Assembly: GCF_002954265.1 (NCBI RefSeq) | Contig: NZ_PPSL01000009.1 | Span: forward strand, 42,836-106,835 | DNA length: 64,000 nt | From: Flavipsychrobacter stenotrophus | GTDB lineage: Bacteria; Bacteroidota; Bacteroidia; Chitinophagales; Chitinophagaceae | Reading direction: 5' to 3' | Part shown: positions 9,263 through 18,800 of the stretch, in pieces | How positions within the stretch are numbered: the stretch's first letter is position 1 | Layout: the number at the start of each line of letters is the position of its first letter | The notes under the pieces: generated by a model | What the model saw: the letters and a program-made list of their open reading frames with translations, nothing else | What the model was told of the DNA's origin: nothing | Databases searched by the model: none | Made by a program: the position numbers and the translations under genes

Positions 9263-9526
9263 CTAATGAAAATCAGTTTTAGTGATTTGTTTTAAAGTAA
9301 TCGTAAAATCATGCCTGTCATTGACATATTGATATTTAATTGAGTAGCCCGCCATATCGCAGACTTGTTTTACAATAGATAATCCCAGTCCGTTTCCATC
9401 TTCTGAATGTGCGCCCCTATAAAAGCGTTTGAATAATTTATTGTAATCTAGTTCCGGGTATGGTGAAGAATTGGATATAGTTAGGTTGAGGTCTTTTAAA
9501 GTTATTTCAACATCACCTCCATCTAC
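9263..9526 (-). pseudogene. C-terminal fragment of a sensor histidine kinase
   Basis: Reading the minus strand from 9526, the frame gives about 87 residues and stops at 9263. It contains LFKRFYRGAHSEDGNGLGLS followed by IVKQVCDMAGY, which is the end of the F box and the G2 box of a HATPase_c domain. Upstream of GGDVEITLKDLNLTISNS the frame meets a stop at 9527-9529, and there is no dimerisation, sensor or N-box sequence. The missing 5' part is replaced by the recombinase remnant. Its position 40 nt before the TolC gene and in the same orientation suggests a kinase that once belonged to the efflux operon's regulatory pair. Confidence 0.8.
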
Positions 9527-10457
9527 TCAGGGGCTTAAAATAACTAATCAGAGAATCTCAGCCTTCTTCCGCAATCCTTTTTATTGTGGCCTTATGGTGC
9601 ATACGGCTTTGGAAGGACAGGTAATAGAAGGTAATCACGAGAAGATGATCTCTAAAGAGCTATTCCTCGAAGCGAATGACGTTCTATCTGAAAACAAGCA
9701 AGGTTATCGCACCAACCCTGAGAATGACGAAATACCGCTTAAACGGTTTTATAAGTGCGATGAGTGTGGGCAGTTTCTTAGGGCATACAAAGCATACAAG
9801 AATCAGAAGTACTACTACAAGTGCAACACAAAGGGATGCAACTGCAATATGAGGGCAGATACACTTCATGAACGTTTTGCTCAAACGTTGTCAGAATACT
9901 GCCTTGAATTTGACGATGCGATGCAGTACCTGATAAAAGAGCAAATGATTGTGGAATATAATAAGTCGAATGAGCAGAAAGAAGAGAACATTCAGAATAT
10001 CGAAAAGCAATTAACTGAGGTAGATAAGAAGTTGGAACGCCTAGAAGAACGATATGTTTTGGAGGAAATAACCAAGGATATGTTCGATAAATTCAAGGCG
10101 AAATTCATTGACGAAAAGAAGGATATTGAAAAGGAACGGGCAAAATTTGGGAATAGGGTGTCGAACCTTGATTTATACATAGACGCTGCCTTTAGAACGT
10201 CCTCGAAACTCGCTCCAGAATGGGCTTCCGCTGATTACAACGACAGACAGGAACTTCAGTATATGGTCTTTCCTGATGGAATATACTACAATCGGAAAAA
10301 AGACGAGTGTCGAACCCCAAAAGTAAATGTGGCATTCCGCTACTTTGCAAGACTGGAAAGGCTTTCAGGGGAAAAGGAAAAGAGGGAACTGCAATTTGAA
10401 TTGCATGTTCCCTCTTTGGTAGCATGTACGGGAGTCGAACCCGTCATTCCTCCGTGA
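9527..10457 (+). pseudogene. 5'-truncated large serine recombinase (integrase remnant)
   Basis: Residues from LKITNQRISAFFRNPFYCG onward match the Recombinase domain of large serine integrases. They are followed by a zinc ribbon (KCDECGQF ... YYYKCNTKGCN) and a long coiled coil (QNIEKQLTEVDKKLERLEER). The N-terminal resolvase catalytic domain with its active-site serine is absent. The apparent ATG at 9471 lies in sequence that reads as histidine kinase on the other strand, so it is not the native start. The frame ends with VACTGVEPVIPP inside tRNA-Glu and runs through the tRNA's terminator hairpin. This is the 3' end of an integrase from an element integrated at the tRNA; the remainder of the element is gone. 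Confidence 0.8.
10379..10417 (-). terminator. Intrinsic terminator of tRNA-Glu
   Basis: AAAGAGGGAAC (10379-10389) pairs with GTTCCCTCTTT (10407-10417). The stem continues with TGCAATT/AATTGCA after a one-base bulge, and on the minus strand it runs into TTTTCCTTTTCC. It begins 2 nt past the tRNA 3' end and is also coding sequence for the recombinase tail. Confidence 0.7.
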
Positions 10458-10491
10458 AAGGGAGGCGTCTTAACCGATTGACCAACACGCC
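10420..10491 (-). tRNA. tRNA-Glu (anticodon TTC)
   Basis: On the minus strand a full cloverleaf can be drawn. The acceptor GGCGTGT pairs with ACATGCT, with G-T at the first and fourth pairs. There is a D arm, an anticodon stem CCTCC/GGAGG with loop CTTTCAC giving anticodon TTC, and a T arm ACGGG/CCCGT with loop TTCGACT. The discriminator is A and CCA is not encoded, as is common in Bacteroidota. The 3' half overlaps the last 38 nt of the recombinase remnant. Confidence 0.93.
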
Positions 10492-10595
10492 ATTTCCCGC
10501 TTTTGGGAGTGCGAAGATAAGAAACTTTTATTAAAAAATACAACCTAAAAAAGAATTGCAAGCAAAAAATAGTCGAAGTTGAACTTAAATAAAAG

Positions 10596-10625
10596 CAAAA
10601 AAAGGAGGTTCTAATGAACCTCCTT
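10596..10625 (-). terminator. Intrinsic terminator of the 667-residue T9SS gene
   Basis: AAGGAGGTTC (10602-10611) and GAACCTCCTT (10616-10625) form a perfect 10-bp stem with loop TAAT. On the minus strand it is followed by a run of seven T. It lies 29 nt after the stop of the gene at 10654-12657. Confidence 0.8.
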
Positions 10626-10653
10626 AATGTAATAAACTATGGAAATAAAATAC

Positions 10654-12657
10654 TTATTTAGTAACAACTACCCTTGCTGTAGACTTACCATCTATTGTAA
10701 ATGCACTAACCATGTAGATGCCTGCCGGCTGAGACAAAGTGATATCTGCAGGTGTGTTTGTAGGCACCTTAATTTCGCTCACAACTTCTCCAACCATATT
10801 CGTTACAATAACATTTGCTACTTCATTTGATTCAGAAGAAATGTTGATAGTGAACGAACCATTATTAGGATTAGGGAAAATAGACACCGCACCGGCATTA
10901 TTAACTACATTATTAACGCCAGCAGTATGACCCTGAATACCAACAGTAAATGTATCAATAGTAGTACCGCAAGTATTAGATGCTGTATAAATAAGATCTA
11001 CAAAACCTCTGCGCGTTAGTATAAATGTATGTCCGCTGATGAAGGTAGCAATAGAATCAACTGTGCTTACCCAAGTACCCGTAGAAGGGGTATCAGCAAG
11101 TGTGTAAGGAGTACCCAATACATATGTAGCAGGGAAGCCAACATGAATAACAGGAGGCTGATTGACATAAATAGATTTCTTTACAACTGTGCTACCAAAA
11201 CCATCTGTAACAGTGTACACAACAGTATCACGACGACCGCCAATAAGGCCGGTAACAACACCAGTTGCAGATACAGATGCACTTGGATTAGTGACAGTCC
11301 ATACACCACCGGCAACTGTAGGCACCACAGTTATAGTACTACCTACACATACACTATCAGCAGCAGTCAATGTACCGGCAGCGCCAGGAATACCAATGTG
11401 CATTACTATGAAATTAGAAGAAACACCACAAATATTAGTTGCAGTATAAACGATGTTGGTAGTACCTGTAGCAACACCAGTAACATAGCCTGTTGTTGGA
11501 TTAACGGTAGCGATCAATGTATCATTTGATGTCCACATGCCACCAATTACGCTATCAGATAGCGTTGTATGCATGCCCACACCAACACTGTCATCACCAG
11601 TGATCACTGATACGGTGCGATCAACCTGTAATGTATCCATTGCAGTAAATGAGCCACAAGAATTACTGAAAAGGTAAGAGATGATTGCAATACCCTGACC
11701 TCTTCCGGTAACCATACCAAACAGATCAACCGTAGCTACAGCAGCATCATTGCTTAACCAAACACCACCAGAAACAGTAGCAGTAAACGGCGCCAGAGAA
11801 CCGGCACAAACAGCTGCGGGACCGGAAATTGCACCTGCAGTTATCGGTGTTTCAACGGTAACTACCATTGTCGCCACGTCTGTACCGCATGCATTAGTAT
11901 AAGTATTTGTAATAGTGTCCATTCCTGCAGCAACACCTGAAACAATACCAGTGGAGGATACAGTAGCATTACCATTTGAAGCAGACCATACACCACCAAC
12001 GTGACCGCCGGTAAGATTAATATAAGATGCTACGCACAAAGTTGTAGGACCTGAAAGAGGCATATGAGTAATAGTTCCGTCTACAGTAACCATAAAGTAA
12101 GCAACCGCAGTACCACAACCGTTAGTAACTGTGTACAAAATGCTAGCCATACCAAGAGCAACCGGCACTACATTACCTGAAGCGGAAATAGTAGCAATTG
12201 AAGGATCTGTACTACTCCATGTACCACCGCCAGCAGAGTTAGTAAGTGTTGTTGATGAAGTGAGACAAACATTAGCTGCACCGGAAATCGTTCCTGCCAC
12301 AGGCAATGGATTTACAGTAAGCATAGCCATTGCAGAATTATTAGCACCGGCAGCCTTATACGCAATAACCCTGTACATCAGACCATTAACTGCTGCAGAA
12401 CCTGCAACAGACAATGTATCAGTTGTAACTCCGGCATAAGCACCACCGTTTGTCAATGTATCCCAGCTAATACCATCAATCGATTTCTGCCAAACAAACG
12501 AAGGCGTATCAGAAGCCGCAACTGTGAACTGTGCAATAGATCCGCTACAAACAGTCTGATTTGTAGGGTTGGTAGTAATTGTCTGTGCCTTTAATGACAT
12601 TGACGATAAGATCAAACAAAGGGTAAATAGGTTTGAAAAGTAAAATAGTTTCCTCAT
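10654..12657 (-). CDS. T9SS type A secreted protein with Ig and BIG2-like repeats
   Basis: The protein has 667 residues. Residues 1-24 are a signal peptide ending SMSLKAQ. Residues 25-115 are an Ig-like domain (TNQTVCSGSIAQFTVAASDT, FVWQKSIDGISW). About six repeats of 75-80 residues follow to about 580, each with an xVC start, a GGxWSS strand, an ATVxxxGxVTG turn and a YTxTNxCG end. The last 75 residues (VSIFPNPNNGSFTINISSES to the final VVVTK) are a T9SS type A sorting domain, which directs export across the outer membrane and anchoring or release at the surface. The two cysteines per repeat may form disulfides. The repeat type is shared with the 1544-residue protein at 47497. Adhesion or matrix function is inferred. 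Confidence 0.85.
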   Translation of the reverse strand: MRKLFYFSNLFTLCLILSSMSLKAQTITTNPTNQTVCSGSIAQFTVAASDTPSFVWQKSIDGISWDTLTNGGAYAGVTTDTLSVAGSAAVNGLMYRVIAYKAAGANNSAMAMLTVNPLPVAGTISGAANVCLTSSTTLTNSAGGGTWSSTDPSIATISASGNVVPVALGMASILYTVTNGCGTAVAYFMVTVDGTITHMPLSGPTTLCVASYINLTGGHVGGVWSASNGNATVSSTGIVSGVAAGMDTITNTYTNACGTDVATMVVTVETPITAGAISGPAAVCAGSLAPFTATVSGGVWLSNDAAVATVDLFGMVTGRGQGIAIISYLFSNSCGSFTAMDTLQVDRTVSVITGDDSVGVGMHTTLSDSVIGGMWTSNDTLIATVNPTTGYVTGVATGTTNIVYTATNICGVSSNFIVMHIGIPGAAGTLTAADSVCVGSTITVVPTVAGGVWTVTNPSASVSATGVVTGLIGGRRDTVVYTVTDGFGSTVVKKSIYVNQPPVIHVGFPATYVLGTPYTLADTPSTGTWVSTVDSIATFISGHTFILTRRGFVDLIYTASNTCGTTIDTFTVGIQGHTAGVNNVVNNAGAVSIFPNPNNGSFTINISSESNEVANVIVTNMVGEVVSEIKVPTNTPADITLSQPAGIYMVSAFTIDGKSTARVVVTK

Positions 12658-12814
12658 CTTTTATTAATTTAATTATAATTTAATACAACGGTAAATGGCT
12701 GTTCTTCCAAACAGGGCATAAAAATACAAAAATAATCAATGGAATCAGCTTTTACAAGCTTCTATTGAACAATGTAAGGCATTATTTATCAATATACTAT
12801 TTCTTATCAACAAA

Positions 12815-12859
12815 ATATCAACAAAAATGCAGGGAGTGCCCCTGCATTTTTGTTGATAT
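12815..12859 (-). terminator. Strong terminator hairpin with a perfect 20-bp stem
   Basis: Positions 12815-12834 are the exact reverse complement of 12840-12859, leaving a 5-nt loop (agtgc). The stem core is AAAAATGCAGGG/CCCTGCATTTTT, so the arm gives a T run in either direction. It sits 14 nt after the stop of the 2802-residue gene. Confidence 0.8.
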
Positions 12860-12873
12860 GAAACAATTGTTTT

Positions 12874-15800
12874 CTATTCCTTCACTAGTCTCTGTGTTAC
12901 TTTTTGTTCACCCTGCGTCAACTCTACCATATATATACCCGCAGCAAAGGTATTCAACGGGACACTAATCGTGCCATTTTGCTGTTCGCCAAGGTCCTTG
13001 TTGTAGATACTTGCACCGGTAATGTCCACTACACGAATCGTTACCTTTTCGTTCTTGCCCGATGTGAAGCGAACCTTAACATCATCGGTTGTTGGATTAG
13101 GAGACATAGTTACCGCAAGGGCTTTAACAGGTGCAGGCATATTGGATTTCAGAGCTAACTCAAAACGATTTCCCTGAGTAGCCTCGTCTTTACCAATAGT
13201 AAACGCATATTCAGTACCCTGGTTAATATCAACATACTTTCCGAGTAACTTGTCATGAAGTACCAGTTTACCTCCTGCAGGTACAAATACGTTGTCGGCA
13301 CGAATAACGAATTGCTGTTGGTATCCGCTCGTTAGACCCAGAGGAATCACCTTCTCCGCTACGAACGGACGACTATCAACAGCAAGTTTCTGATCGTCGG
13401 CTGATTGACTATAAAAGTTAAAATCAGCTATACCCATTGGCTTTACCGCATCCAGCATTTTATCCTCATCATCAGTTGCGTTATCATTAAAGTCAAATTG
13501 CAACATATCCCACATGTGGTTGTTTACATCATAAACGCTCAGCCTGGTATATTGAACAGGAGTCTTAAAGAGGTAGTTAGAGGTGTTTGCACATTTATTC
13601 GATTCCGTAAAGTCTATATGAGCCCCATCATGGTCGGCTCGCACCTGTATGCAAGTATTGGCCTGCACATAGTAAGGTACCGCGGATCCACCTAAGTTCA
13701 CTGAAACGAACTGACCACCGGCTCCCATTGCCGGATCAAATACATAGAATGCTCCACCGGTCACCTGGCCGGCAGCACGTGCATTCCATATAACTGTACC
13801 CATATCTACAGGCGACGGATAAGGGTTACCGACCATATTGAAGCTTTGTAATGTTGCCGATACACCCTGAGCCAATGGTATAGAAACACTACCCTGATTC
13901 ACATTCCCTGTCATCTTGAAGATAGTAGAAGAAGGTGAATAGCTACCTAAGTATCCGGCATAGCCTAAACCTTCACCTTTAGCGCCTCTGAAGAACACAC
14001 GTATACCCTGACCCGGATGCACTTTATTGGTGTCAGCGGCGGCGGAATTGATCTTTGTAAAAGGTTTCCAACCCGGATCATAACCGGCAAGGTAATTACT
14101 TGTGTAAGGGTCTAATCTGAACGCTGATGGCGCATTGGACGCTGTATATCTGAACCCGTTGGCAGTGCCGCCCGGCCCTGTTATGTCGATATATGTCTGC
14201 AACTGGCCGAGAGAAATAGTGTCGGTGAAAGGATGCGCGAAGAAACGATATCTGCGATATCCACCCATTACAAATTGGTCTACTCTTACCTTCCCCGATA
14301 TTGCTGCTCCGGAAGAAGGAAGTTCAGCAATACGGCCGGTAAAATTGGTATCCGCAGATGCCAACTCCAGGCTATCATTTGTGATAAATGTACCTGAAGT
14401 TACTGTAAGTGATCGGCCTAAAATAAGTCGTGAACCAGCTGTTATTGCTGCGCCGGCACTATTATTCAATTCCAGATTCGATATAGCACCGATACCAGTA
14501 ATTGACTGGGCTGAAGTGCCGTTCAATACAATCTTTCCATTACCTGTAATCTCATTACTATTATTTAATGAACCCTTGACGTCCAGTTCGCCAGAACCAT
14601 CTACTACCAGCACCGCGCCACTGTTAATTGTAAGGTTTCTTGCAGTTGCAGTAAAGGAGCCAGGAACAACAGGGTTAAATGTAGCCGCAGAGATCTGAAT
14701 GTCGTCTGAAACTGTGGGCACAAAACCGCAACTCCAGTTGGTTACTCTGTTCCATTCAGACTCATGACCTGTACCTCCTGTACCACCAACCCATGCCATA
14801 GGCGTAGGGGTGATAGTGATGGTAGTTCCAATAACAGGATCTGTTGTTGTTGTACAAACAGCATTATGTATATCTACTACAAGATAGTTATGCGCAGAGG
14901 TTATTACACCTGTCGACAAGCTATGTGAAGTACCGGTGAAAATAAAATTGGCTGCAGATCCACCGTCAACCCTATATGATACTGTTGCACTATCGGTTCC
15001 AGTAAAATCAATACTTCCTGCATAACCCACACAAGGGACATTGACCGCAGAAACCGCAACATGTGGTTCAGCATGCACAATTGTATGTACCGGATATAGC
15101 GCACTCGTACATAACCCATTAGACAAAGAAAGTGACCCATCAAATGAACCAGCACCACCAAGGGGATTATAAATTAATGTAACTGAAGAACCCGATAAGG
15201 TAGCACCGGAAATATTACTAAACCCTCCATCGCCTAAGGCAGTTGCATTCCATACAACATTGTATGTATTGGGCGAACCTGCAATACTACTTAATCCGAT
15301 AGACGCAGATGTAGTAGGCTGACAAATGTTAGGCATAGCAGCACTTACTGAAGCAGACGGTGTGGTGTTAACCACAGCAGTTCCGTTCATATCGGCCTGG
15401 CAGCCACCGGGACCAACAGCGACTACTGAATAAGTACCTGCAACAGAAACCGCAGAGTAAGTCAGTGTTGTAGAAGTACCACTCAGTGTAGCTACTACTG
15501 TTCCACCTCTTTTAAGATCATAAGTATAGCCCGAAGACTGAGAACCATCTAAACCAACTGTAAGGCCGGTAGCGGTGCAACCTGAGCCACCGGTAACATT
15601 AAATGCGGTAGGATAAGAACCAACTGTTATTGTGCCGGTAGTAACGGGCGCACTTACACATCCCGAACCAGGGTAAGTAACTGTGAGGCTGTATACCCCA
15701 CTCGCGGCGGTAGATGTAGGTGTTAAAATTACAGATGGAGTTGCACTGGTAGAGGAATATCCACCTGGTCCGCTCCAGTTATAAGATGTAAGCGCTCCTG

Positions 15801-15890
15801 AACCGGATGCCCCAACACCTGTCAATGTAATAGATCCGGAGCCTACACAAAGCGATGAGGGTGCAGATATTGACGAAATGGTTGGCACAG
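12874..15890 (-). repeat. Duplicated ~3-kb 3' module, copy 1
   Basis: The last ~1000 codons of this gene parallel those of the gene at 21716 along their whole length. Both share the order PKD-like repeats, TTPSASVSAAMPNICQPT, SNISGATLSGSSVTLIYNP, FRLDPYTSN, FFRGAKGEGLGY, VIPLG and AGIYMVELTQGEQKVTQRLV. The nucleotide sequences are also clearly alike, with mostly third-position changes. The boundary at about 15890 is approximate; upstream the two genes differ. Confidence 0.75.
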
Positions 15891-18800
15891 CATTTACTGT
15901 AATTGTAGAAGTAGCCGGGATAAGTGATGAACAGCCATTAGTACTTACACCGCTTAAGCTATAAGTTCTGGTAACAGTAGGGCTGGCACTAACCGAAGTA
16001 CCCGTTGTAGTACTGAGTGCAGTGGCAGGTGACCAGGAATATGTTACAGCACCGGCAGCAGTGAGGGTTGAAGACCCACCAATGCAAAACGTATTGCTGG
16101 TAGGAGTAACAGACACCACTGGAGCAGGATAAGCGGTGATGGTATTTGTACCAACACAACCCGCGGCTGTAGTACCTGTAACAGTATAGGTAGTAGATGC
16201 GGTAACACTAGCCAAAGGGGTTGCTGTAGCTCCTGTATAGACATCCAACCCTGAAGCAGGTGTCCATGAATAGGTTGCACTCGTTCCCGTAGCAGTCATC
16301 GCAACTCCTGCACAACCGTTTGCCGGAAGGGAAACAACCGGGAGAGGATTAACGGTAAGTGTTGTTGTGTTACTTCCACCCAATGTGCAACCGCTGTAAG
16401 CATCTATAACAGTACCAACATAACCGGTAGTAGATGTAAGCCCCGAAGATATAACTGATGTACCTATGGTGGCACTTAATCCAGTAGACGGAGACCAGTA
16501 GTATGCATATGACGGCCTCTCAAAACGATATCCGGTTCCGGTCTGTCCATTCAACTGGTACGACGAAGTAAAGTTTCTTCCAGGCACTGCGTAACCGATA
16601 CTACCGGTAAGATTTTGAATACCGCAGCTTGGTGTATGCGTTGAACCAAAGTTGGCCCTTGTGATGTATATTTCAACAATATTAGACCCCTCATACAAAA
16701 CTACCTGGCCATTGTTGTAGTTACTTGTGTACGTAGACACATCGTAACCCGCAACGTTATTATAACTAATAACAAACTTTCGGTTAGGAGCGGTACCAAC
16801 TGTAGTGTATTTGATATTCCCACCGTATCCGGTATTTAAGTCAGCCCAGAACAACGCGATCATGGCAGCCGGTACTGATGCGCTCGACGTAGTTGGTATG
16901 GTCACAGTGGTATAGTCACCCGAAGTGAGGTGTGTACCAAAATTTACATATCCATTGTTACTGAGATAAACTGTGGTATAATTTGTTCCAAAGAAGTTAA
17001 ATGAGAATGGAATTGTAGCTGCGGTAGAGCCATCATCGCCTGAAGGAATGGCTGTACCGGTAGTATCGAACAACTGATAATTGACAGCATGAACAACATA
17101 AGCACTTGTGCCGGTAGCAGGCAAGACGGATTCAGACAGCATAGCAGATCCGCCGGAACATATAGACGACGGACTGGCTGTAGCCGTAACCGATGGTGTA
17201 GCATCAACTGATACGAACATATACTTGGTCACTGCACCACAAGCTCCTACTGTACCCGTAAACGTATATATACCAGATGCGGCAGTGGTCACAGAACTAA
17301 TTGTTACATTCTGACTAGCACTTGAAAAACTATTAGGGCCAGTCCATGAATAGGTGCCACCCGATGAGGTACCTGAAGTAAGTGATAATGTCCCCCCGCT
17401 GCACACAGGACCAGTAAGCCCACCACTACTATAGGCCAGATTTACGGCAGTACCAGTTGTGGTCCAGGCCTTTGTAGCGGCAGTTCCGCAACCATTATTA
17501 TAGGTGATAGTTGCTGCTCCATTACCTATACCGACTACTACGCCCGTAGTAGCGTTAACAGATGCTACTGAAGTATTGCTGCTACTCCAAAGCCCCCCTG
17601 TGATAGCATCCGCAAGTGTAGCGCTTGCTCCGGCACAGGCACTTGCAGTACCTGTAATGGTTGTTGGCGACGAGCTTCCAATTGACATTGGAAACGTTAC
17701 AGAACAAGAACCGATAGTATATACTATATTAAAGTATCCCACTGTTGACTGAGCACGAACGATACCGGTAGACGATGTTACGGTTGCAAGACTGGTGTTA
17801 GAACTTGTCCAAGTACCCCCACCTGCAGTATTAGAAAGCGTTGTAGAAAGTGTTATACAAAGTGATGAACTTCCTGTAACGGCAGCTGGTTGAGTATTAA
17901 CAGTTACTGATCTGGTAACCGGTGTGCCGCAGCCCGTGCTATATGAGATGTTGACAGAACCCACACCTACACCGGTAACAATGCCAGACGCATCTACCGT
18001 AGCTAATGCATTATTTGCCGATGACCAGGTTCCTCCTCCTACAGTATTGGAAAGGGAGGCAGTTGCTCCGTTACAGATAGAAACAGTAGCAGGCGTTATG
18101 GTAGCAGGATTCAATACATTGAGTAAACTATACGTTTGCGTACACCCCGTAGTTGCATACGAAAGCGTGGCGGTGCCTGCGGTAGTACCACCTGTTGCCA
18201 CACCTGTAGCACTTATGGTTACGATTGCACTGTTGCTTGATGACCATGTGCCACCGCCGGCTGCGTTTGATAAAGTAACTGAAGTTCCCTGGCAAATAGA
18301 TGTAGGACTACCTGTAGCCGTAATTACCGGTGTAGCCGTAAGAGTAACAGCTGTGCTGTTAGCACTGGAGCCAAAATAGCATGATACTGTACACCTGTAA
18401 CTTTCAGTCAGCCCGGAAACTGTTGCAGCGTAAGTAGCGTTTGTGGCACCCGAAATTGCATTAAACCCGCTACCGGTATTTTTATACCATTGGCAAGATA
18501 TACCCGATGCAGCTATAGGAGATGACATAGACAGAATGCTGCTATATGGTGCACAGCCCGATGCAACCGATGCAACAGTACTACCTGGTGAAGGAGTACC
18601 GGAACAAGGTGAAGGTGTAGTGCAAACAACACTGGCGCTCCAGCCCGAAGCAGTAATTGATCCATCTGAATGAAACTGAAAAGTTAGCGAACCATCAGCA
18701 GCAGTTGAAGTAATTACACCCGATGTGCCGGGCAATGTATTGTAATAGGTACCAACCAAGGTAGCACCTGTGCTGTTGCCATTAAATACACTCAGGTAAT

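Noticed and set aside
9471..9526. Apparent ATG start and first residues of the recombinase frame
   Set aside because: This DNA encodes a histidine kinase end on the other strand; the recombinase homology begins only after about 9527, so the start is accidental.
12131..12439. Plus-strand frames within the T9SS genes (many 60-190 codons long)
   Set aside because: They arise from repetitive Thr/Gly/Val codons read on the other strand and have no start signals or families.
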